From: Chloroflexota bacterium
GTDB taxonomy: Bacteria; Chloroflexota; Anaerolineae; Anaerolineales; Villigracilaceae
Direction of reading: 5' to 3'
Assembly (NCBI GenBank): GCA_016235445.1
Contig: JACRLB010000028.1
Span: 53,427-117,426 of the forward strand
Length of the DNA stretch: 64,000 nucleotides
Part shown: one piece after another, positions 1 through 9,371 of the stretch
Layout of the letters: each line of letters opens with the position of its first letter
Numbering within the stretch: the stretch's first letter is position 1
Translations under genes and position numbers: made by a program
The notes under the pieces: generated by a model
Told to the model about the DNA's origin: nothing
The model's database searches: none
Seen by the model: the letters and a program-made list of their open reading frames with translations, nothing else

Positions 1-153
1 AGTCTATGATGGTAGCTGGTATTTTCATTTGGGTGTGTTTCATTTCAGTTGAAACAACCGTCCCGAAGGTTTGAAAAAGGGTCAAAGTCTTCGAGAAAAC
101 CTTCGGGACGTTCTATCCTTCAACTCATTTGAAACACACCCTTTTCATTTCCT

Positions 154-1494
154 CTACCCGGGGCAGTAAAGCATCTCGCCAATCTGGTCACTGATCGTGG
201 TTGTATTCCCTGAATTATCTCTTACTTCAACATACCAGCGAATGAATCCATTTGCACCTTGCAATGTGTTGTATGCCTGATTGCCAGAGTTGTTATCAAT
301 GGTCAGTTCATAAGTTCCGTTTCCAACGGAAGCGCCAGAGGCTGTGTAGTATCCGCTAGAGGTACTGCCTTCGTAACGATAGCCAAAGGTAACCGAGGCA
401 ATGCCAGATGAATCTGTCACGCCCAACGCCTGCATGGTAAATGTGCTTCCGCAGTTTCCATAGTAGCCGGGCGAGCTGTGATACAGGCTTTTGATGTCTG
501 GCCTGGTGGTATCGGCTGGTACGGCTGTGAACGTGGGCGGAACTGCTGTCGGCGGGGGCACTGTGACAGTCGCTGAGTCAACCGAGGTCCCGGATGAGGC
601 GCACTTTTCCACGGAGATACGGTGAGGCACAGCCGCTGTCACCACATCCCCTAAAACATCCAGCCCTTCGGGGGTAAATTCCAGTTGCGTGACGAGGGCG
701 CCGATTCCAGCGGTGGCTGTGTTCATATCCAATGACAGCAGATAGTTGGTGGGTCCGCCAGCGCCCGGTGACGTGGTTTCCACGCCGCCGGCGGCAACCA
801 CCGCTCCGCTTGAGTCGAGCAGAGAGTATCCAACACGGATCGTCAACACCGCGGCGGGGTCGGCAACATATACATTGAAGTTGACCAGCGTTGGGTTGGC
901 TGGCGGACAAATTCCGTAGTAGACGTAACTCGGCGAGGCTTCGGCTTTCATTTCAACGGGCGGCACACTGCCCGGAGTTGGGGTGGGCACATCTTCGGCC
1001 GGAACTGGGAAGGCGCCGAGAATCGGGTCGGCGCAAGAGCCGCTTTGGGATATTGTTACGGCTTGAACCTGATCTGAAACACAGATGCGAACTGATGCGC
1101 TTTCAGTAGATTCTTCGCCTGCGTAGGCGCGCGAGGAAATGAGATATTCTCCAAGTGTGGAGGCATTCCATGTGGTTTCAGCATAGACAAGCGGAGCGGC
1201 GGAGTCGGTATCCACTGCGCCAATACTGACACCATTGACCAGGAACTCGATTTTATTTACACCACTGCCAGAAGCATGGCGGGCATGGGCTTTGAGTGTG
1301 AACGTACCCACCGGCAAAACGGTTCCTGCAACGGGCTGGTCCATCCATGCCTGCACCCCGCTGGAATAGCCCCCTCCCGCAGAAGGAGCGCAGGCAGTGA
1401 GAAGTGTTGCGATCAAGAATAGAAAGATGATTCGTTTCATGGCTGATCCTTTTGCAATTAGGGTTGTCCGCGCACGGTGATCTGGAAGCGGCAT
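154..1494 (-). CDS. Putative secreted lipoprotein with Ig-like repeats, function unknown
   Basis: 446 aa ORF; internal start MKRIIFLFLIATLLTACAPS has a lipobox (LLTAC), so the true start is probably about 1440; Ig-like 'LPVGTFTLKAHARHASGSGVNKIEFLVNG'. Confidence 0.75.
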   Translation of the reverse strand: MPLPDHRARTTLIAKGSAMKRIIFLFLIATLLTACAPSAGGGYSSGVQAWMDQPVAGTVLPVGTFTLKAHARHASGSGVNKIEFLVNGVSIGAVDTDSAAPLVYAETTWNASTLGEYLISSRAYAGEESTESASVRICVSDQVQAVTISQSGSCADPILGAFPVPAEDVPTPTPGSVPPVEMKAEASPSYVYYGICPPANPTLVNFNVYVADPAAVLTIRVGYSLLDSSGAVVAAGGVETTSPGAGGPTNYLLSLDMNTATAGIGALVTQLEFTPEGLDVLGDVVTAAVPHRISVEKCASSGTSVDSATVTVPPPTAVPPTFTAVPADTTRPDIKSLYHSSPGYYGNCGSTFTMQALGVTDSSGIASVTFGYRYEGSTSSGYYTASGASVGNGTYELTIDNNSGNQAYNTLQGANGFIRWYVEVRDNSGNTTTISDQIGEMLYCPG

Positions 1495-3809
1495 TTCGCT
1501 TCGCCAAAGTCGCTTTGCAGAATGACAGTTTCATTGGCGCGCGACCATTCCTGTGGCGAGCGCGCGGCAAGAACTGCCAGCGCAGAGCAGAATAGGTCGG
1601 GAGCGTTGTCGGTGTCATAGTCGTTGATCGCGACAGTAAAGGATAACGGTCGGTTGGTGATTGGGTGATCCATCTCGATATACCAGCCTGAATTGGTGGT
1701 AAACGTGCCTTCGTTATGACAAACGGTATTGGCTGGGCAAAGCCCAAATGCGAGAGTGCCTGCCCCGTGACTGGGCGGGTTGGATGTGCCGATGGAATTA
1801 TGGTCATCCGCGAGCACGATTATGCCGAACAGTTCAAAGCGGCGGTCATCGCACAGGATGCAGATATCGCCGCGGTCTAATACCTGTCCGCTGGCGGCGC
1901 TGGGGCTAATGGTCAGCGAATCAACGCTGATCCACAACTGGCTGGAAGCGCGGCAGGGGGGCATCCGCACTTCAAACGGCTGGCTGGGTTCAGACATGCC
2001 CAGGTCGGTGACTGCCCGCACGGTAAAGCGGACCACCGCGCCGCAACTCCAGCGCTGGGAATAATTGGGAACGGGAGAAGAGCGCATCGTCCCCGGCGAA
2101 ACCTGGTTGCTGAACCCTTCGCCTGCGGGCGTCGCTGAAAGCGTGTCTTGAATCGAAGTGACAACCATAAACCCCGTCACTGCGGCTTGCGGAACTACGG
2201 CTGTGGGCGACCAATCCCACGAAAGGTTGCGTACAATTTGATCTTCACAGAATGCCGTGCCGATATTCGGGTCGCCGCTGGGAAGCGTGTCGCACATGGC
2301 GAGACTGCGGTTGACGATGCGCACATTAGTCGGCGGCGGGATGGTGGGGCGGTCGCGGCGAATTGGTTCGAGGATGGCAGGCGGGAGTTAAACTACGCCG
2401 TTATATAAATTAGCCAGATTGAGAAGACTGATCGGAGGAGCGATGCGATAGCGCAGGAAGTTTGCTCCACCAGCGGCATGAGGCATATTATTTAATGAAG
2501 CGAGCGAAAGCGGCTCAAACGCCAACTCGCTGGTCAGGTCGCGCCCATCCCACTCGGGGCTGGCATGACTGCCTGAGAAATGCCCAATGCGCTGACTCTC
2601 TGCGCCGCGCCTGCCCCAACACTCGCCTTCGAGCATGACCAATCCCGTGGCGGCGGGCGCAATGGAATACTGTCCGCGATTGGGAAGTTGCAGGGGCAGG
2701 TCGTACACCAAATCACCAGAAGTGGCGCGCAACAATCCATCCCCAGATGGGATGCGCTCATAGCGTGATCCATTGACCGAGACATAGCAGTACACGCCAT
2801 CATAGCGTACTTGTGCCGTCAAGCTAATAAGCGAGAGGCGCAAATCCGGTGAGAGGCTGGCGCTGCCGGCAGGAGAACAATCGGGGGTGATTTCCACAAC
2901 CAGCATCGAGACAATGCTCTCGCCGCTGGAACGCACAGGCGCGAGAAAATAACGGTAGGTTCCGATGCGCGTGATCGGTGTGTCGTTGTAGGTGGTTGTG
3001 TTGGCAGGCAGGGTGGCGAGCAGGCTCATCACTGATTCGCCGGGCGCAACGCGATAGATGCGGTACGCCGTTTCATCGGGTGCGTCAGTCCAGCGGATGG
3101 CGATTTGACTGCATGAATGGGTTTCGCCTTCAAAGTTCGGGTCAGTATCGGAAAGGGGCGCGGTGCCTGGTGCGCCGGGGGCGGGCGGCGGGATGGAGGG
3201 TGCGCCGCTTCCGCTGGGATCAGGGGCCAAGCGCGGCAAACTGACCGTTGAGCTGGGCGGCACGCTTCGGCCTGATTCAAGCCCGGGGTTTAATCTCACT
3301 ATTTCTTCAGGAGTTGTGCCAGCCGCGGCGGCAAGGTCATTGACAGAGATTTCGGTCACGCCGTTTGCGCGGGGAATATCATCCACATTGATTTGAATCG
3401 GCACGGCGCTCAGGTCGAGGATGTCTACAAAGATCACTTCGGAGTCAGCGAACTGCTCGGCGGTGAGAAATGCCCTTGCAACCAGAACATGCCGCCCCGT
3501 AGTGAGAGGCGTCCAGGTTTGTGAGAGCATGGCGATGTTTTGTCCATCCCCATTAGAGGCGGCGATCAACACTCCATCCGCATAGATTTCCACACGCTGG
3601 ATGGTTTCGTCCGCTGTGGCAGAGGCAACCAGCGGAAGCGGTTCATTGATATTGGCGGGAATGGTACTTTGCGGGTCGCGAATTTCCACAAAGATGCGCG
3701 GTTCGCGGGTATTGAAGCGCCACAACACCCAGCCCCCCGCAACGGCGCAGATGGCGAGTATTCCCAGCAGACCGGAAAGTAGACAACCTAATCCACGTTT
3801 ATTTTTCAT
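1458..3809 (-). pseudogene. LysM/fibronectin-type extracellular protein interrupted by one in-frame TAA at 2388-2390 (ORFs 2388..3809 and 1458..2324 are in the same frame)
   Basis: (3809-2324) is divisible by 3; reading through gives ...LNLANLYNGVV*LPPAILEPIRRDRPTIPPPTNVRIVNRSLAM... with no other stop; LysM-like 'VTEISVNDLAAAAGTTPEEIVRLNPGLESGRSV' in the N-terminal half. Confidence 0.65.
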
Positions 3810-4036
3810 TTTTCTTCGTCTCCTTTTAATTTTGGCAAGCGTGCGAGAGTAACCGTTTGTGAGGGGGTATCTTCGTTAATGAGGTAGTTCCACAATTCTG
3901 CGGCGGATTTGAACAGGGTTTCTCCGCCACCTTGCAACGGGCGGACGCTGATGCGCCATTCACCGGGCGGCTGCCATTCGCTGGGTTCCTGCCAGACCCG
4001 CAGAAGAAAGGAAGCGGTCTTGCGTCTTTCGCTCAT
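3806..4036 (-). CDS. Small hypothetical protein
   Basis: 76 aa ORF overlapping the start of the downstream gene by 4 nt, same operon direction. Confidence 0.55.
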   Translation of the reverse strand: MSERRKTASFLLRVWQEPSEWQPPGEWRISVRPLQGGGETLFKSAAELWNYLINEDTPSQTVTLARLPKLKGDEEK

Positions 4037-4066
4037 GGCGGTTCCTTTTCTATTTTGTGCGCTGTC

Positions 4067-5053
4067 TCAGGGTGCAAATGTGCATGTCCACGAACCTTTT
4101 ACCTGCCCCGGGACTTCAAATGTGCCAGAGGCGCCATTCTCGGCAACGATGGCGGTCCCCTCCCAATTCGTGACTTGAGCCATGTCCGATGGACCTGTGC
4201 CGATGGAGATCACAACTGGGACAGGCTGACCAGCCGTCACGCCCTGTTCGGCTGTGACTGAAAATACGCTCACAGGCGTAGGCGGATCCGTGACGGGTGC
4301 GGCGGTAAATGTCACTACAAAAGGCCTGGCGATGGGCGTGGAGCACATGGAGAAATTCATAAACCCGCTGGCATTGAGCGCCGCAAGCGTGGTGACGCCT
4401 GCCACTTCAGCGGGGCTTTCGATGGTCACTTGCATATCGATCAATGAACCAACCAGGGGGGCGGAGGTCGGCGCAACAGCATCTGTGCCAGAAGCAGGCG
4501 GAAACGGTGTGAAGCGGGAGGCAAGCCACTGTCCCATCGCAAGTTGAGTTTCACGGGAGAAACCATGCCCTTGCAACGAGACATACCAGCCATTCAAGAC
4601 CGCATCGAAGTACACCACGCCATCCACATCCTTGATGACTGCGATTTCACCCACGGCAACCGTCTCTGTTCCTTCAGAGGTTTCCAGATATTGCAAAACG
4701 CTGTCATAGACCTGGCGTCCAGGCGTATCCACGGTGACGCCCAGGGAGAAGGTTTTTCCGCTGGCGAAACTGTAATAACAGCCCGCAACGCCAAGGGCGG
4801 CATCGGAAACTTTGTCAGATGGAGTTTCGCCCAAAATGGCGGATAGCTCCGCGTCTGAAATGAGCGTGCATTCCTCTATTCCAGCCGTATCCAAAGTACG
4901 CGGATCAATCTGCGCGGCGGCTGGGGGCATCTCAAGAGGCGGAGCGGTGGGGGGTGTAACAGCGCCAGGCACACTGCAAGCCAAAGAAGTCAGAATTAAT
5001 AAAACAGGGAATAGATAGATACGCATGATTCTCTCCTTTTTGTTGTCCCACAT
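4067..5053 (-). CDS. Putative lipoprotein, DUF3558-like appearance
   Basis: Signal peptide with lipobox (ILTSLACS); 'CTLISDAELSAILGE...CYYSFASGKTFSLGV' pattern. Confidence 0.65.
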   Translation of the reverse strand: MWDNKKERIMRIYLFPVLLILTSLACSVPGAVTPPTAPPLEMPPAAAQIDPRTLDTAGIEECTLISDAELSAILGETPSDKVSDAALGVAGCYYSFASGKTFSLGVTVDTPGRQVYDSVLQYLETSEGTETVAVGEIAVIKDVDGVVYFDAVLNGWYVSLQGHGFSRETQLAMGQWLASRFTPFPPASGTDAVAPTSAPLVGSLIDMQVTIESPAEVAGVTTLAALNASGFMNFSMCSTPIARPFVVTFTAAPVTDPPTPVSVFSVTAEQGVTAGQPVPVVISIGTGPSDMAQVTNWEGTAIVAENGASGTFEVPGQVKGSWTCTFAP

Positions 5054-5116
5054 CTTACAAAGAGAGCGTCCTAAAAACGTCCTAAAACGGGTGTTTTTAG
5101 GTTTTTAGGCAATGGA

Positions 5117-5283
5117 GCATAACTTGCTATTCATGGTTTTCTCAAAACATAAAATCTTAACGCGAATGCCGCGAAAGGAGCGAATGACGCAAAAAATTCG
5201 CTCTTTTTCGCCCTCTTCGCGCATTTCGCGTTACAGCCTTGCCTTCAAGTCAATCTACAAGACTGCTCAATAGCAAGTTATGC
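5117..5283. repeat. Palindromic repeat element with 15-bp perfect terminal inverted repeats
   Basis: GCATAACTTGCTATT (5117-5131) / AATAGCAAGTTATGC (5269-5283); internal hairpin core CTTAACGCGAATGCCGCGAA...TTCGCGCATTTCGCGTTA; no target duplication found. Confidence 0.65.
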
Positions 5284-5325
5284 GGTACTGCGTTTTTAGT
5301 ACCAAATAACTACTGTTGAGCCGCT

Positions 5326-8300
5326 TTATAACAGGCTTTTGATGAGCACATCCCGCAGAGAGGTATCTTCCATTTCGCCTAAACCCAGCCGCAACGGGGC
5401 AAATGAGGAAATTGCCAGCGAGCAAATTTCGGCATGGCAGGCATCCACCTGAGATTGTTCGCCAAGTTCCGTGTACAGGCGCGCCATGAAAAGCAGGCTT
5501 TCCCCGATCAACGGCTGGTCTGGGCAGGAACGCGCCAACGTCAACGCATGTTGGGCGGCAGAAAGAGCCTCGGCATATTGACCCAGTCGAAATAAATGGA
5601 CTGCCTCCGTCAACCGCGCCAAAGCCCGCAGAGGAACCTCACCAGAATTCACGGCAGTCTGATGCAAAGCCTGCACTTCTTCCTGATCAACCTGATTGGC
5701 TTCCAAAACACTGCGGCTGTACAACCCTTGCAACCGCGCCAATTGAACGAATTGCGGCACATTGCTGGCGCGCGCGGCTGTCAGCGCACGAGTATATGCC
5801 TCATCAGCCCGTTCCGAATCTCCAAGCAAACGCCAGAACTGTCCCCGCACGTTGCTGGCAAGCAAAATCACGGGATGTAAATTCAACCGCGCGGCTTCCT
5901 CTTCCAGCGCGCGCAGTGAATCGGCGGGTTTGCCAGCGGAAAGAGCCGTGTATGCCAAATAGATCCGCATCAACAACTGTCCATACTGGCTTTCAACGCG
6001 CACAGCAATATTGAACCCGCGTTCAAAATCTTCTTTCGCGGCGGCGAGATTTCCGATCCGCGCGTAGGCCCAGCCGCGCCCTGCAAATTTCCCCCACATT
6101 CCAGGCAGGTACGATTCTCCAGCCACCTCAATCGCACGATCATAAATTCGGATGGACTGCTCATACCGCCCGCAATTCAAGGCGATTTGCCCCAGCATGG
6201 TCAGGGCGGCGGCTTCCAGGCGGCGCATCCCACCCTGACCTGCAAGCTGTGCCGTCCGATCAAGGATTTCCTGCGCCTGGGCATACTCCTGCGAAAAAAC
6301 CAGCGCCGTCCCAAGGTGGTTGAGGCTTTGGACCGTTTGCGCCGTGGCAGAGATCTGATGTTGTTCCAATAGGGAGAGCGCCTGTTGCAAGTCACACACG
6401 GCTTCGTGGGTGCGTCCCAACATCAATCCGCTAACCGCCTGGATGTTAAGGGCGCGCACAGCATTCGGGATATCTGCCAGGATCATGGAAAGATCAAAGG
6501 CTTGCACTGCCGAAAGATATGCCGCTTCGTTGCTGTCTTGCGTATGAAGGGCATAGGCTTGCATGGATAGTGCATTTGCAAACAGGGATGGAAACGGTCG
6601 TGCCTGAAGAACGGCTTGTTCCAACAAAGGGAGCGCCGCCTCCCCTTGACCTTGATACAGCGTAATCACCCCCCGCTGTAGCGCCGCATGAGCGCGAATC
6701 TCCTGCGCATCAAGCCCATCGCCATCAATTAGCATTTCAGCGTGTGCAATCGCTTCCAGCCCGATGTCAAAGGCGGCGATGTCTATACTTTCCTGCGCGT
6801 GTTTCAGCCAGAAATGCGCCGCGGGCAGGCATATTCCAGCCTGCTGGTAGTGAGAAGCGATTTCAGCGGCGAATCCGATCTCGTCTGTGTGAATCAGCTC
6901 CAGGGCGCGGGCGATGCGGGCTTTTAAATCAGCGGCGCGAACGGCAGGAGTTTCATCCAAAATAATCTCGTGAATCAGGTGGTGAGGAAAAGCGTATTCA
7001 TCCTGGGTGGAAGAGACGGTTTCGAGCAAGAGGCGTTCCGATTGCAACACATCCAGCGCGGCGGCATACGCTTCAGGCGACCAATCCAAAACTGTCCGAA
7101 GTTCATTGTCCGAAAAAGAAAACCCCAAAATGGCGGCCACTTCAAGCATCTCACAGGCGGCAGGCGCAAGATTTTCCAACCGCGCCCGAAAAGACTCGCG
7201 CAATGATGGCATCTTATCCGTCGCTACTTGGGTTCGGCTCTGCTGGCGCAAAAGTTGAGCGGCCTCTTGTAAAAGGAGCGGCAGGCCCTGGGCATACTGA
7301 AAAACATCTGCCGCGGCTTCGGCGGGGAAGGCGGTTAACTCCAGCGCAGTTTCAAGAAAATGACGGGTTTCAACCATTGTAAATGTCTGCAAAGAAATAT
7401 CAACGACAGACCGCTTGCGGCGCAAGGCGCGTTTGATCTCAAGCAAAACAAGCGGCGAGTCTTCGACACGACACGTCACAAGGAAAAGGATCGGCAAATT
7501 AGTATGGTTCTCTGTCAGGTCGCGCAGGAAGTTGAGCGAGTCAATATCCATCCAATGTGCATCTTCGATGATGAGGATCACCGGCTGGCTTTCTGCCAGA
7601 GCATACAAGCCTTGCCGCAGGGCGGCGCGCAATTCAACTGAATCGGAACGGGTGGGTAAAATAAGATCGCGGCGCAACAAATGCAAGTCTGGCGCCAACA
7701 GCAATAGATGATTTAACCACTCTGCCGAAATATCAGCGCGGCGGGCAAGCAGGGGCGCCGCGGCATTAAGAATCTGCTTCCACAGCGAATAGGGATGTTC
7801 TGCATCCATGATCTGGCAATGCCCCCAGAATAACCGTGCCAGCCTGGCTTCGGATGAGCGGCGCAGAGCTTCGCGGGCGAGGGCGCTTTTCCCGACCCCC
7901 GCAGGTCCATTAATGAAGACGAAGCCTCCATGCCCAGCTTGAATATCATTTAAAGCGTTCGATAGCAAAGTCAATTCATTTTCGCGGCTGACAAATGGCG
8001 GCCATTCACTCTGTTTTCTGCGCCGGGCACGGCGCGTAATGTGGTTATGTAAAATGTCGCGATAGAGGGCAATCGTCTCCGTCATGGGTTGAACGCCAAT
8101 CTCGCCAAGCAGTTTTGCTTCAATGGTTTTATAAGCCGTCAGCGCAGCAGCACGGTTTCCTAAAAAGGATTCAGCCGTCATACAGAGCCGAACCGCTTCT
8201 TCATCCCACGCATCTTGCGCCATTAATTTACGCACCCAATGAACTGCGGCTTCATGGTCTTCATTTTCGAGGCTGGCTTGTCCCAGGTTCTTGAGCAGGC

Positions 8301-8760
8301 TCAGATAGCGGACGCGGAGTTCTTCGCGGCGCGGAAGGAGAAAGTCATCGGCTTCGAGTTCTTGCGCCAGGTCTCCCACATATAACTCTGCCGCCGCCTG
8401 CATCTCGGATAAAGACTTTGTTTCCTTTTCAAAGGCGGTCACGTCCACCCAGGTTTCTGGGGGCAATTGCAAGGATATGGCCTGGGTTGTGATGATCAGG
8501 GTTTCCTGAAGCAGTTCAGGCAGGGCGTTTCGCAAAAGATATAAATGCCGTCTCAGGTTGGCGAGCGCATCCGATTCGTTTTTGTCAGCCCATAGGGAAA
8601 AAGCAAGGTACTTGCGGGATATGGCAGTGTTCGCTTGAAGCGTCAGACGCACGAATAAACGCAAAAGTATGTCACGCTGGGGCAGGGGAAAGGATTTGCC
8701 TCTAATTTCGAGACGCGGGGAACCGAACAGGAAGATGCGCAAGTCATTGGCAGACAGCAT
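5326..8760 (-). CDS. SARP/BTAD-type transcriptional activator with AAA ATPase and TPR-like region
   Basis: N-terminal winged-helix/BTAD 'FLFGSPRLEIRGKSFPLPQRDILLRLFVRL', Walker A 'INGPAGVGKSALARE', Walker B-like 'PVILIIEDAHWMD'. Confidence 0.85.
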   Translation of the reverse strand: MLSANDLRIFLFGSPRLEIRGKSFPLPQRDILLRLFVRLTLQANTAISRKYLAFSLWADKNESDALANLRRHLYLLRNALPELLQETLIITTQAISLQLPPETWVDVTAFEKETKSLSEMQAAAELYVGDLAQELEADDFLLPRREELRVRYLSLLKNLGQASLENEDHEAAVHWVRKLMAQDAWDEEAVRLCMTAESFLGNRAAALTAYKTIEAKLLGEIGVQPMTETIALYRDILHNHITRRARRRKQSEWPPFVSRENELTLLSNALNDIQAGHGGFVFINGPAGVGKSALAREALRRSSEARLARLFWGHCQIMDAEHPYSLWKQILNAAAPLLARRADISAEWLNHLLLLAPDLHLLRRDLILPTRSDSVELRAALRQGLYALAESQPVILIIEDAHWMDIDSLNFLRDLTENHTNLPILFLVTCRVEDSPLVLLEIKRALRRKRSVVDISLQTFTMVETRHFLETALELTAFPAEAAADVFQYAQGLPLLLQEAAQLLRQQSRTQVATDKMPSLRESFRARLENLAPAACEMLEVAAILGFSFSDNELRTVLDWSPEAYAAALDVLQSERLLLETVSSTQDEYAFPHHLIHEIILDETPAVRAADLKARIARALELIHTDEIGFAAEIASHYQQAGICLPAAHFWLKHAQESIDIAAFDIGLEAIAHAEMLIDGDGLDAQEIRAHAALQRGVITLYQGQGEAALPLLEQAVLQARPFPSLFANALSMQAYALHTQDSNEAAYLSAVQAFDLSMILADIPNAVRALNIQAVSGLMLGRTHEAVCDLQQALSLLEQHQISATAQTVQSLNHLGTALVFSQEYAQAQEILDRTAQLAGQGGMRRLEAAALTMLGQIALNCGRYEQSIRIYDRAIEVAGESYLPGMWGKFAGRGWAYARIGNLAAAKEDFERGFNIAVRVESQYGQLLMRIYLAYTALSAGKPADSLRALEEEAARLNLHPVILLASNVRGQFWRLLGDSERADEAYTRALTAARASNVPQFVQLARLQGLYSRSVLEANQVDQEEVQALHQTAVNSGEVPLRALARLTEAVHLFRLGQYAEALSAAQHALTLARSCPDQPLIGESLLFMARLYTELGEQSQVDACHAEICSLAISSFAPLRLGLGEMEDTSLRDVLIKSLL

Positions 8761-8815
8761 GGGGAAATTATAACGGCTTGAGTTTCACCCAGGCAATTGG
8801 AAACCTCAGAGTGCC

Positions 8816-8961
8816 CATGGCTATTCCAAGGTCAGGAAAATCTTAACGCGAATTACGCGAAAAAACCTTTTTAAATTCGCAAAATTCGTTCATTCGAGAA
8901 ATTCGCGTTCCAAGCACGCCACAGAAATTAAGACTCGTCAAGCGACCTTGGAAAAGCCATG
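8816..8961. mobile_element. MITE-like element with TIRs and 10-bp target site duplication
   Basis: TIR CATGGCTATTCCAAGGTC (8816-8833) / GACCTTGGAAAAGCCATG (8944-8961), 17/18 match; direct repeat TCAGAGTGCC at 8806-8815 and 8962-8971. Confidence 0.8.
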
Positions 8962-9213
8962 TCAGAGTGCCGCGTGTAATTTTCTGCGCTATTGAACAAC
9001 TCTTAAGAAAATATGTGTGTCGTACGGGCTTGAATGCATGAAGATTTGATAAAAGAGCCGCAGGATGCAAGTTCGGTTTTTACACCAAAGCCATTGATAA
9101 TTTAAATCAAACTGTTGTTTATGATACACTGCCAGCAAAGGAAAAGATACCATGACCTCTGCCACTGCCCAGGCCTCGCCTAACATTGCCTTGGCGATGT
9201 GATCTCAAGGGAA

Positions 9214-9245
9214 CACAACCCCGCCAAAATCGTGCGGGGCTTTAT
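9214..9245 (+). terminator. Hairpin terminator-like structure
   Basis: CCCCGC-caaaatcgt-GCGGGG followed by CTTTATTT. Confidence 0.5.
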
Positions 9246-9371
9246 TTGATGTCAGCGAGGCTGGTGTTGCCTGAAGTCAGAGCTTCCTCACTAACAACCA
9301 AGCGGATTTCAAAACGTACATTCAAGCATCGTTGACTACAACCGGGAAGAACGCTTTGGAAAAATCTCTTT

